The notes beneath the pieces were generated by a model, which saw only the letters and a list, made by a program, of their open reading frames with translations, had not been told where the DNA came from and did no database searches. Of a stretch of 42,605 bases of DNA, positions 1 to 11,130 are shown one piece after another. The position numbers and the translations under genes were made by a program. Within the stretch, counting starts at the first letter, position 1. Each line of letters begins with the position of its first letter. Source of the stretch: an uncultured Hymenobacter sp. (GTDB taxonomy: Bacteria > Bacteroidota > Bacteroidia > Cytophagales > Hymenobacteraceae); contig CAJYVK010000364.1 in NCBI GenBank assembly GCA_913778455.1, positions 1 through 42,605 of the forward strand. Reading direction: 5' to 3'.

Positions 1-526
1 CCGGGTACTCGCCGATGGCAAAGGCCCCGAGCGTGGCCAGGCTCATGAGCAGAAACTAGTTGAAGATGTTGCCGCTGGGAATGCTGAGTATGGCGGCTTT
101 CACCACGTTCCAGCCCACCAGCACAAAGGCCAGCCCGTACCAGGCCAGGCGCACGTAGCCGCTGAAAAAGCCGACTTTGTAGTAGTCCAGCGCAATGCCA
201 ATTAGCAGCAGCGCTAAGCTGATGCCCGGCACCAGGTAGAGGTTATCGCCAGCCGGGCCGTGGTCGTGCCCGTCGTGGTCGTGGCCCGCGTGGTCGTCAC
301 CTTCCTCCTCTTCCAGGCTCAGTTCGCCGGGGTCGTGGTGGTGACCGGCGTGGTCGTGGGGCCCTTCGGCCGGGGCGTGGTCGTGGCCGGGTACGTCGTG
401 GCCCTGGGGGGCCGCCGCCGCGTCGGGCGTGAGCTGCGCCCGGGTGAGTGCGCCCGCGTTTTCGGGCTGCACCTGCTTGGCGGTGTTCAGCTCCTCGTCG
501 AGGTTATTGGATGAAGGGTCAGGCAT
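1..526 (-). pseudogene. Heavy-metal P-type ATPase, N-terminal part, interrupted by in-frame TAG
   Basis: The visible protein starts at 526 and runs 156 residues to a TAG at 56-58. Residues about 40-95 are extremely rich in His-Asp/His-Gly pairs (for example GHDHDGHDHG), a probable metal-binding tail. Two hydrophobic segments follow, ending in a stretch typical of P1B ATPases just before the third helix. After the TAG the same frame continues to the window edge as FLLMSLATLGAFAIGEYP, the conserved continuation of this family. The TAG stands where relatives usually have Glu (GAG), so one G-to-T change explains it. The gene is last in the co-directional metal-efflux operon, 51 bases after the NicO-like gene. 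The catalytic domains lie outside the window, so metal specificity (Zn, Cd, Co or Cu) cannot be read. Either a true nonsense mutation or a sequence error is possible. Confidence 0.72.
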
Positions 527-577
527 GGAGTCAGGAATAAGAGTTCAGAATAGAAAAGGGACCGGGCGCTGCCAGCG

Positions 578-1192
578 CTACCAGTCCACGAAAAAGCCGG
601 CCACGCCCACCAGCACCAGCACCGCGCCGGTCAGCCGCCGCTCGTGCCGGGCCAGGCCGTCGAGCCGGAGCCGGCCGAGGCCCAGGTGCGCCAACGCCAC
701 CAGAGCGCACATGGCCGACACCGAGGCCAGCAGGTACACGCCCATGAGCCCGGCCAGCATCGCCGGACCGTGGGTGCCCGCGGCCAGGAAAAAGGTTTGA
801 ATCTCCAGGCAGGGCGCCAGGAACATGGTGGCCGCCAGCCCCAGCACCACCCGGCGGCGGGACCGGCGCAGCTGCACGGGGGAGGGGTCGGGGTGGGTGT
901 GGCCCCGCCCCGAAAAAGCATAGAGCACCCCGATGGCCATGAGCAGCCCGGGCCCCACCCAACCCGCAGCCTGCGCGAACCGCCCGGATAGCTGCCAGCC
1001 CAGCAGGCCGAGCACCAGCCCGATGCCCACCGTGCTCAGCACATGCGCCAGCCCGGCCACCGCCGTCACGCCCACGGCCCGCCGCAGGGGCCACTTTTCA
1101 GCGCGGGCCACCGCCAGCACCGGGGCCCAGTGGTTGGGGATGGTGGCGTGTAGCAGGCTCAGCAGCAAGGCTCCGGTGAATAATTCCAGCAT
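578..1192 (-). CDS. NicO/UreH-like integral membrane protein, putative nickel/cobalt transporter
   Basis: This 204-residue protein has about six hydrophobic segments. The first loop carries HATIPNHWAP, resembling the His-containing first motif of the NicO/RcnA and UreH-like membrane families. A short charged loop with HTHPDPSP sits in mid-protein (about residues 98-105), and a conserved CLEI segment follows. From family knowledge these are inner-membrane divalent cation transporters or assembly factors for metalloenzymes. The gene lies 18 bases downstream of the efflux adaptor and upstream of the P-type ATPase, all on the minus strand, which supports a role in Ni/Co/Zn export. I cannot separate an NicO exporter from a generic sulfite-exporter/UreH-type protein by eye, so the metal is inference. 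Confidence 0.6.
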   Translation of the reverse strand: MLELFTGALLLSLLHATIPNHWAPVLAVARAEKWPLRRAVGVTAVAGLAHVLSTVGIGLVLGLLGWQLSGRFAQAAGWVGPGLLMAIGVLYAFSGRGHTHPDPSPVQLRRSRRRVVLGLAATMFLAPCLEIQTFFLAAGTHGPAMLAGLMGVYLLASVSAMCALVALAHLGLGRLRLDGLARHERRLTGAVLVLVGVAGFFVDW

Positions 1193-1210
1193 GGGGCAGG
1201 TCGTGAGGGG

Positions 1211-2391
1211 TTACTCTTCCTCCTCGGCATTCTTGAGCTTGCCGAGCAAGGCGTAGGCCCCCTCTACGACAAAGCGCAGTGGTTTGCCCTGCTCAGTAGC
1301 CGGCAGGTGAAACTCGGTGTAGCCATCTTCGCTCACGCCCCGCGTCACGGGCACGAGGCGGTAGGTGGCCCGGCCGGCGGCCGGGGCCGAATCGGTGGCC
1401 ACGAATACGTAGGACTGGGCCCCGTACTGCACCACCGCTTTTTCCGGCAGCGTGGGCACGGTCACGCGGTTGGTTTCGATAACGGCCCGCACGAAGGTGC
1501 CGGGCAGCAGCTGCTCGTCTTCACGGTCCAGGTGGGCATGCACGCGCACCGTCCGCTCGTCGCTGATAGTCTTGCTGATGAGGTACACGTGGGCCGTGCG
1601 CTCGCGGCTCAGCGAGTCGTTGCCAAGCGAAAAGCGCACCAGCTGGTTTTCCTTCACCTGCGGAATGTCCTTTTCAAACACCGTCAGCTCGACGTGCAGG
1701 TGCTCGGGGTTGACAATTTCAAACAGCACGTCGGTGGGCGTCACGCTCTGGCCGATGCTCACGTTTACGGCCTTCACGAAGCCCCCTTTGGGCGCCCGCA
1801 GGATGGCCGTGCTCACGATGCGGCCGCCGATGGGCAGGCCGGCCAGGCGCAGGCGGGCGGCCTGAGCGTTGGTTTTCACTTGCAGGCCCTCGTACTCGGC
1901 CTGCGCCCGCTGGAAGTTCTTTTGGGGCGCTACCTCCTGCCGGTATAGCTCGCCCTGGCGCTCGTACTCGGCTTTAGCAAACTTGAGCTGGCTGCGGGTT
2001 TCCTGGTAGTCCTGCTGCAGCTGCACGAAGTCGGGGTTGCGGATGACGGCCAGCACCTGGCCAGCGTGCACCCGCGAGCCCTGCAACAGGTCGGTCCGGT
2101 CCACAAAGCCGCCGAGCGGGGCGCTGACCGATACCAGGTTTTCGGGCGGCACGTCGAGCACACCGTTGACTTTGAGCCCCCCACTCATGGGTCGCTCGGT
2201 GAGGGAGCCCAGGCGCACGCCGCCCACCTGCTGCTCGGCAGCGGTGAGCGTGACGCGGTCGGCGGGGCCTTTTTCGGCCGCTTCCCCGTTGGGGCAGCTG
2301 CGGCCGTTTCTTCTTTTTCCGTGGGGGCTTCCTTGGAGCCGCAGCCAGTTAGCAGGCTGAACAGCACCAGGGGGAGGGCTAGGTATCGCAT
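1211..2391 (-). CDS. CusB/CzcB-like periplasmic adaptor lipoprotein, frameshifted near its N terminus
   Basis: The membrane-fusion subunit should link the RND pump to the outer-membrane channel. An ATG at 2391 opens a lipoprotein signal (MRYLALPLVLFSLLTGC), but that frame runs out at 2185. The body of the adaptor is in another frame, readable upstream of its first ATG (2227) as DRVTLTAAEQQ. It carries the family's barrel-sandwich/lipoyl motif (SAPLGGFVDRTDLLQGSRV), a helical hairpin and beta-barrel domains. The frames join near 2286-2294. One missing C in the CCCC run (GGGG at 2291-2294 on the plus strand) would give a continuous protein of about 393 residues. The gene lies 48 bases after the CusA-TolC fusion. 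If the shift is real, the 338-residue product lacks its export signal and the pump would be inactive. Sequence error is an equally good explanation. Confidence 0.8.
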
Positions 2392-2439
2392 GATGATTCT
2401 GAAGTTGATGGGAGAAGGCGCCGTGCGGCGCGGGCCGGG

Positions 2440-6888
<4,449 letters not shown>

Positions 6889-7061
6889 CCGCTGGTTGGG
6901 GTTAGGTCTAACGCTTCCGTGAAACCCTGCGGCCCGGTGGCTCCGGCACGAACGGCGGGAGCAAAGGGACATAACCGATTTAGCGCCAAGCGCCAAACCG
7001 CCCGTCACGCACCGCGACGGGCCACCCGGAGGGGGTGGTCAGCAGGAAAATAGGGGGAAGG

Positions 7062-7388
7062 TTAGGCCTGGGGCGGCTGCCACACGGACCCGAGCGCCCG
7101 CGTCGGGGCGGCCACGACCAGCCGGCCGTGCCGGGTACTGGTAGCCCACTCCGTGGGCGGAGGATACGCTGCCTGACTGCCCAGCGGGATGGGCATCACG
7201 GCCCCGCCGCAGCAGTGGCACTGGCACAGCGGCGAGCACCAGTCGCCCAGCGCGCCGGCTCCGCAGTCGGAATGCGAAGCGGCCACGGTCGTTTGCCGCT
7301 GGTCCTTGCACACGGGTACTTCGTCCGTGCAGGAAAGGCACGAGAGGCAGGCAAAGTAGAAGGCAAAAAACAGGGCTAGCAGGCGCAT
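7062..7388 (-). CDS. DUF6660-type cysteine-rich small exported protein
   Basis: This 108-residue protein starts with a hydrophobic signal (MRLLALFFAFYFACLSCLSC). A Cys cluster WCSPLCQCHCC follows, with further Cys and His residues before it. Small proteins with a D/W-CSPxCxCxCC motif are common in Bacteroidota next to heavy-metal RND efflux genes. I recognise the pattern as the DUF6660 type, whose function is not established. The gene is first in the metal operon, 173 bases upstream of the pump, and a Bacteroidota -7 box (TACCTTTG) sits just before its ATG. A metal-binding or sensing role is inference from the Cys/His content and the neighbours. Confidence 0.62.
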   Translation of the reverse strand: MRLLALFFAFYFACLSCLSCTDEVPVCKDQRQTTVAASHSDCGAGALGDWCSPLCQCHCCGGAVMPIPLGSQAAYPPPTEWATSTRHGRLVVAAPTRALGSVWQPPQA

Positions 7389-7395
7389 GTGCTGG

Positions 7396-7403
7396 CAAAG
7401 GTA
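7396..7403 (-). promoter_or_regulatory. Candidate -7 promoter box (TACCTTTG) of the metal-efflux operon
   Basis: On the minus strand TACCTTTG matches the Bacteroidota -7 consensus TAnnTTTG and lies 7 bases before the ATG at 7388. No convincing -33 TTTG is visible at the usual spacing. The context GGATTCGCTACCTTTG resembles the regions before 8557 and 33492. Confidence 0.45.
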
Positions 7404-7478
7404 GCGAATCCGGGTAAACGGGCCGGGGCTTTGGGCCTGGGCGCTGGCCGATTAACGCGCTCAATTGGCGTTTAGTTG

Positions 7479-8258
7479 CTAGGTGCGGGGGCGCGTCGCG
7501 GACAACTGATACGTCAGGGATTTCCCGTGCTGACCCCGCATGAAGTCCATAAACACCGCCAAGTCTTCGGCCACCCGGCTCTGCTCCAGGGCCTCGAAAT
7601 ACGCCTGGCGGTCCTCGCGGAACACGATGGTCAGCGGCTGGCCGTAGTAGCGCTGCACGTAGTTCATCAGCAGCCGGGAGGTGCGCCCGTTGCCATCGTT
7701 GAAGGGGTGAATGCTCACCAAGCGCTGGTGGGCCTCGAAGGCCAGCTCCAGCTGCTCGCGCAGGGTGGCCGCCGCGGGCATCCGCTCGCGCAGCTCCCCC
7801 ACCAGGGCCGCGACCAGGGACGGCACCTTTTGCGCGTTGGGAAACGAGCTGGCTCCGACGATGAATACGTTGTTGCGGCGCAGGTCGCCCTGCGTGGGGT
7901 CCACGGTGCCCAGGGTCGTGTTGGTAAGCCGGCCGGTGCTGCGCATCACGGCCCCCGCCAGCTCCCGCAGAAAGGCCGGGCCGGGCAGCTGCCGCGCGTC
8001 GGCCCGCGCCAGGGCCAGGTCGAGGGCGCGGGCGTGGTCGCCCAGCATGTCGTAGCCTTCCAGCGGCTTGCCCGGTCCCAGCACGGGCGCTTCGCCCAGC
8101 AAAAAGTCGAAGGCTTCGAGCACCGTCACGCGGGAGCCCTCAATCATGGTGGAGTGCGCCGACACCATAACCTGACTAAGCTGCTGGCTGGTTTGCTGGC
8201 GCACCGGGGGTAGCTGTTGCACCAGCTCGGTCAGGCGCTCAATCTCGGTCCACGTCAT
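7479..8258 (-). CDS. fic: Class II Fic-domain protein (putative AMP-transferase)
   Basis: I use the ATG at 8258 (MTWTEIERLTEL). Longer readings in this frame to 8624 overlap the upstream gene and look non-coding. The 259-residue protein carries the catalytic motif HPFNDGNGR with His184. It also has an N-terminal inhibitory helix motif STMIEG at residues 36-41, fitting (S/T)xxxE(G/N). From family knowledge, Fic enzymes transfer AMP (sometimes another phosphate-containing group) to hydroxyl side chains of target proteins, and an N-terminal motif marks self-inhibited class II enzymes. The start overlaps the stop of the upstream 100-aa gene by four bases (ATGA), so the two are probably translated together. 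The target is unknown. Confidence 0.88.
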   Translation of the reverse strand: MTWTEIERLTELVQQLPPVRQQTSQQLSQVMVSAHSTMIEGSRVTVLEAFDFLLGEAPVLGPGKPLEGYDMLGDHARALDLALARADARQLPGPAFLRELAGAVMRSTGRLTNTTLGTVDPTQGDLRRNNVFIVGASSFPNAQKVPSLVAALVGELRERMPAAATLREQLELAFEAHQRLVSIHPFNDGNGRTSRLLMNYVQRYYGQPLTIVFREDRQAYFEALEQSRVAEDLAVFMDFMRGQHGKSLTYQLSATRPRT

Positions 8259-8557
8259 GCGGCCTGCCGCAGGGTGGCCGCCCGGAGCGCCGCCACGTCC
8301 ACCGTGGCCAGGGGCAGGGGCGTAGCCAGGCCCGCCCCGTGAATCAAATCGCCGGCCCAGGCTGCCAGGTCGTGGGCGTAAACCATGCGCCGCCCCGCCT
8401 CGTCCTGGTACTCGGTTTTGCCGCGCATGAAGGCCTCCAGGCTCGGCCGCAGCGCCGCCGGTACCTCCACCAGCGCCTGGTCGGGGTGGGTGGGGCTGAG
8501 CAGCGAGTTGAGGTAATCCCGCAGGGCCTGATAAGCAGCTTGGCTGGCAGAAGTCAT
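8255..8557 (-). CDS. 100-aa protein coupled to Fic, unrecognised
   Basis: This 100-residue acidic protein has no clear membrane segment. It contains a helical first half and the segment EAFMRGKTEYQDEAGRRMVYAHDLAAW. It ends in the ATGA overlap with fic. It lacks the (S/T)xxxE(G/N) motif of VbhA-type Fic antitoxins, and the Fic protein carries that motif itself, so it need not be the inhibitor. It may be an accessory or substrate protein, which is inference from coupling only. A -7 box (TACTTTTG, 8595-8602) lies 37 bases upstream. Confidence 0.65.
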   Translation of the reverse strand: MTSASQAAYQALRDYLNSLLSPTHPDQALVEVPAALRPSLEAFMRGKTEYQDEAGRRMVYAHDLAAWAGDLIHGAGLATPLPLATVDVAALRAATLRQAA

Positions 8558-8594
8558 GGGCTGAAGGATTGGAGCGAGTGGCTGAAAGTGTTGC

Positions 8595-8602
8595 CAAAAG
8601 TA
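8595..8602 (-). promoter_or_regulatory. Candidate -7 box (TACTTTTG) of the fic operon
   Basis: On the minus strand TACTTTTG fits TAnnTTTG, preceded by GGATTTGC. It lies 37 bases before the ATG at 8557. The -33 element is not evident. Confidence 0.45.
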
Positions 8603-8880
8603 GCAAATCCAGGGTTAATGCCATGCTCAGCGATGGGGTAGCAGCTATTGTGCTGGAGAATGGTTGGGCGACCCTATTCGGGCCGGGCTGTCCGGAACTC
8701 CGGCTGCGCCTGCGGTCCTGCGGACTGGATTCCTCCCATCCCTTTCGCGAACCAAAGGAAAAAGCCGGGCGACGAATCCCTTAAGAGGCAACAAGCAGCG
8801 AGTGGATTAGGCCGGAGAGGAGCGAATAAAGAACAAAAGGGAAAAATCAGAATCCATGCCAGACACAACGATAAAATGCG
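8603..8880. other. Intergenic stretch without recognised gene
   Basis: The divergent gap between the fic operon and ardC. Short frames open here (for example a plus-strand one from 8569), but none has a convincing product or coupling. The base composition shifts from GC-rich to AT-rich toward 8880, where the ardC leader begins. Confidence 0.5.
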
Positions 8881-8966
8881 CAATAATAGACGCTTTAATT
8901 TAAAGATTATTGAAACATTAATGCGGGCTTTTGCGTTTAAATAGTATAAGCAGCAAGCACAAAACC
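8881..8966 (+). promoter_or_regulatory. AT-rich leader of ardC, copy 1 of a duplicated promoter/operator region
   Basis: These 86 bases align without gaps to 10042-10127. Shared blocks, in order, are CAATAAT, TTTAATTTAAA, ATTGAAACATTA, GCGTTTAA and GCA. The first copy starts 99 bases before the ATG of ardC, the second 98 bases before its ORF. Such conservation in otherwise diverged surroundings suggests a shared promoter or regulator site. No perfect TAnnTTTG box is present. Confidence 0.65.
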
Positions 8967-8979
8967 AACCTGTTAAGCC

Positions 8980-9891
8980 ATGAAAAAGCCCGCTCCTTTT
9001 GCTCCCCGCCCCGACGTGTACGAAATCATCACCAACCGCATAATTCTGGCGTTGGAGAATGGCGTGACCCCGTGGAAGCAGCCGTGGAACGCTGCCCACG
9101 GCGCGCCCCGTAACTACCGCAGCAAGCACGTGTATCAGGGGGTGAATGCCCTGCTGCTGGGGATGCTGGAGTATGAGCACCCGTATTTCCTGACCTACAA
9201 CCAAGCCAAGGAGCTGGGCGGGCAGGTGCGCCGGGGCGAGAAGGGCATGCCGGTAGTCTTCTTCACCGTGACCAAGAAGGACGACGGCAAAGGCGAGGAG
9301 AAGAAAAAGGCTTTTTTGAAATACTCCACGGTGTTCAACGTGGCCCAGATTGACGGCGTAGCATGGAGTTTTCCCGAACTGCCCAGCCGCGAGCACACGC
9401 CCGAGCAGGCCGCCGAGCAGGTGCTGGCCGGCTACGCGGGTGGCCCCCGCGTGCTGCATAAGGGCAGCGAAGCCATGTACCGCACCAGCACCGACACCGT
9501 GACCATGCCCGCGGCCAGCGACTTCCACTCGGCCGAAGACTATTACCACACCCTGTTTCACGAGTTGACCCACTCCACCGGCCACGCCAAGCGGCTGGAC
9601 CGGGCCACGCTCACCGAATTGGCGGCCTTTGGCAGCGAAACCTACGCCAAGGAAGAACTGGTGGCCGAGTTGGGGGCCTCATTTCTAAGCCACGCGGCCG
9701 GGCTGGACTTAACCCGCACCGAGCCCAGCAGCGCCAGCTACATCGCCAACTGGCTGCAAGCCCTGCGCAACGACAAGCAATTGATTATTTCGGCGGCCAG
9801 CCAAGGCCAGAAAGCCGCCAACCACATTCTGGGCATCGTGCCCAGCTACGAAGCGGAGGAAGCCCCGAGCGCCGAGGAGGCTCCGCAGTAA
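8980..9891 (+). CDS. ardC: ArdC-type antirestriction protein (ssDNA-binding domain plus zincin-like metallopeptidase)
   Basis: The 303-residue protein has the DUF1738 ssDNA-binding N terminus (about residues 10-125, with GVTPWKQPWN and NYRSKHVYQGVNALLL). A zincin-like domain follows, with HELTH at 194-198 and a downstream Glu in AKEELVAELGASF as the likely third metal ligand. The family protects incoming plasmid or conjugative DNA from host restriction. A peptidase activity is suggested by fold but not generally proven. Its presence points to a plasmid, ICE or similar mobile origin for this accessory operon. The ATG at 8980 follows the conserved AT-rich leader. A Pro/Glu-rich tail ends the protein. 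Confidence 0.88.
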   Translation: MKKPAPFAPRPDVYEIITNRIILALENGVTPWKQPWNAAHGAPRNYRSKHVYQGVNALLLGMLEYEHPYFLTYNQAKELGGQVRRGEKGMPVVFFTVTKKDDGKGEEKKKAFLKYSTVFNVAQIDGVAWSFPELPSREHTPEQAAEQVLAGYAGGPRVLHKGSEAMYRTSTDTVTMPAASDFHSAEDYYHTLFHELTHSTGHAKRLDRATLTELAAFGSETYAKEELVAELGASFLSHAAGLDLTRTEPSSASYIANWLQALRNDKQLIISAASQGQKAANHILGIVPSYEAEEAPSAEEAPQ

Positions 9892-9902
9892 GGCCAACGG
9901 CC

Positions 9903-9927
9903 GCCCGATGGAGCTATTCCGTCGGGC
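9903..9927 (+). terminator. Possible hairpin after ardC
   Basis: GCCCGATGG and CCGTCGGGC can form a 9-bp stem (one G-T pair) around a 7-base loop just after the ardC stop. There is no T run, so termination is uncertain. Confidence 0.35.
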
Positions 9928-10041
9928 AGCCATTGGGGCGGGCAACAAAAGGAAATTGCAATTGCAAAAAGGCAACTGCTAATGCTATACAAGAGGGAAA
10001 AATGCGGCCATAAGATTACCGGCATTCCCTGCTTAAATAGT

Positions 10042-10127
10042 CAATAATTATCATTTTAATTTAAATAAAATTGAAACATTATTACTGAATTTCGCGTTTA
10101 ATAGGTATGAGCAACGAACGATAAAAC
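10042..10127 (+). promoter_or_regulatory. AT-rich leader, copy 2 of the duplicated promoter/operator region
   Basis: Ungapped counterpart of 8881-8966, sharing TTTAATTTAAA and ATTGAAACATTA. It lies immediately before the 45-aa ORF and would drive the 10140-11091 genes with the same control as ardC. Confidence 0.62.
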
Positions 10128-10139
10128 AGCTCTTTATCC

Positions 10140-10277
10140 ATGGTTGATGCAGCTTTTGATTTAGCCCCCGGCGAGGTATGGGCCGACCGATTTGACCCCG
10201 CCGACGAAGCGCCCGGTGCACCCCCGGTAATATCCGCCGCTGAACTGGCCGCCTGGGAAGCCGCCCCCTGGTTTTAG
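10140..10277 (+). CDS. 45-aa acidic small protein
   Basis: An ATG at 10140 opens a 45-residue acidic protein (MVDAAFDLAPGEVWADRFDP at the start, WEAAPWF at the end) with no membrane segment. It is placed relative to the duplicated leader exactly as ardC is (98 against 99 bases). The next gene begins 31 bases after its stop. Position and composition support translation, but I recognise no family. Confidence 0.5.
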   Translation: MVDAAFDLAPGEVWADRFDPADEAPGAPPVISAAELAAWEAAPWF

Positions 10278-10308
10278 CCGCTCTTTTCACCTCAAACCCG
10301 TTTTCAAT

Positions 10309-10728
10309 ATGAACGCCCCCGCCGCATTCCGCCCCGCCCGCCGCATTCCCGCCGCCCGCTTAGCCCGGCTTCGGGCCGCCAACGCCGCCAAACGTCAGGC
10401 CCGCGAGGATGCCTGGCAAGCCCGCCAGGATGCTGCCGCGCAGCTGACCAACCCGGTGCCCGAGTTCGAGGCCGCGCCCCGCTTAACGATGCTGCCCGGT
10501 GGCTTGCATTGGTCGGCCCAGCAGCCCGTGCCAGCAGTGGGGACCACGGTAACGGTGAACCGCGACGGACACCCGGAGCGGGCCGAGGTGAAAGGCTACA
10601 CGCATGCCGCCGGCTTTTTGGGACTGGTAACCGAAACCACTCACCACGCCAGGACCGCCAGCCGCCGGAAGCGCAGCAGCCCCCGCGCCGGCGTGGTATT
10701 CGGCAGCCAGTTGGCCCTTGCCGCCTAG
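10309..10728 (+). CDS. 139-aa hypothetical protein, paralogue of the split gene's N terminus
   Basis: The N-terminal 45 residues are Ala/Arg-rich and probably helical. Residues about 62-135 match residues 35-103 of the next protein: LPGGLHWS against LPAGLLWS, then VPAVGTTVTV against VPAIGARVHV, AEVKGYTHAAGFLGL against AEVKAYFHAEGYLGV, and VVFGSQL against HFFGREL. The shared module is therefore a repeated small beta-rich domain within one operon. No known family is recognised. The gene lies 31 bases after the 45-aa ORF and 40 bases before the split gene. Confidence 0.65.
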   Translation: MNAPAAFRPARRIPAARLARLRAANAAKRQAREDAWQARQDAAAQLTNPVPEFEAAPRLTMLPGGLHWSAQQPVPAVGTTVTVNRDGHPERAEVKGYTHAAGFLGLVTETTHHARTASRRKRSSPRAGVVFGSQLALAA

Positions 10729-10768
10729 CCCCCGGCTCGTCTTATCACTACTCCCTTTTCCCTTCGAT

Positions 10769-11128
10769 ATGATAACCCCCGCCCCCAAGCAGCCCCAGAT
10801 TAGCCCGCTCGATTGGTCCGGTGACCCCGAGCAGTGCCCGCAGTGGGTAGGCTACCCCACTCGCGCCGGCTTACCGGCCGGCCTGCTATGGTCAGGCAGC
10901 GGTGAGGTGCCCGCCATCGGTGCCCGCGTTCACGTCCACATGAACAGCATCGGCCCGGCCGAGGTGAAAGCGTACTTTCACGCGGAGGGCTACTTAGGGG
11001 TACTTTGCCAGCCAGATAAGATGCCGGAGCATCTGGCGAAGCACAGCGTCACACTAGGCCATTTTTTCGGTCGTGAGCTGGAGCCCTATACGGGGTTTTT
11101 CTTCCAAACGGGCGGATTTACACGCTAA
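10769..11128 (+). pseudogene. 5' part of a 407-aa protein gene, cut by the Tn3-bounded element
   Basis: I use the ATG at 10769 (MITPAPKQPQISPLDW). The native sequence ends at 11091 with codons for EPY plus the first two bases of a Thr codon. The frame then runs 11 residues into the transposon inverted repeat before TAA. Joining 11091 to 30519 (one TATAC copy removed) restores the frame for 299 more residues, making 407 in total. Residues 35-103 contain the module shared with the 10309 protein. The function of the intact protein is unknown. Confidence 0.85.
11087..11091. repeat. Target-site duplication TATAC, left copy
   Basis: TATAC directly abuts the first G of the left inverted repeat and matches the five bases after the right inverted repeat (30514-30518). 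Five-base duplications are the hallmark of Tn3-family insertion. Confidence 0.88.
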
Positions 11129-11130
11129 GC
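11092..11130 (+). repeat. Tn3 inverted repeat, outer left (tnpA side)
   Basis: Begins GGGGTTTTTCTTCC and ends CACGCTAAGC. It contains the tnpA stop codon (11125-11127). It pairs with 30475-30513 (one mismatch) and 14828-14866 (three mismatches). Confidence 0.88.

Noticed and set aside
8255-8557. VbhA-like Fic antitoxin
   Set aside because: No (S/T)xxxE(G/N) motif is present in it; the motif is in Fic itself.
8259-8624. N-terminal extension of Fic
   Set aside because: It overlaps the 100-aa gene in another frame and is Gly/Pro-rich. The Fic motif spacing fits the 8258 start.
9956-9967. TTGCAATTGCAA palindrome after ardC
   Set aside because: Too short to assign as an operator. It has no second site of the same form in the window.
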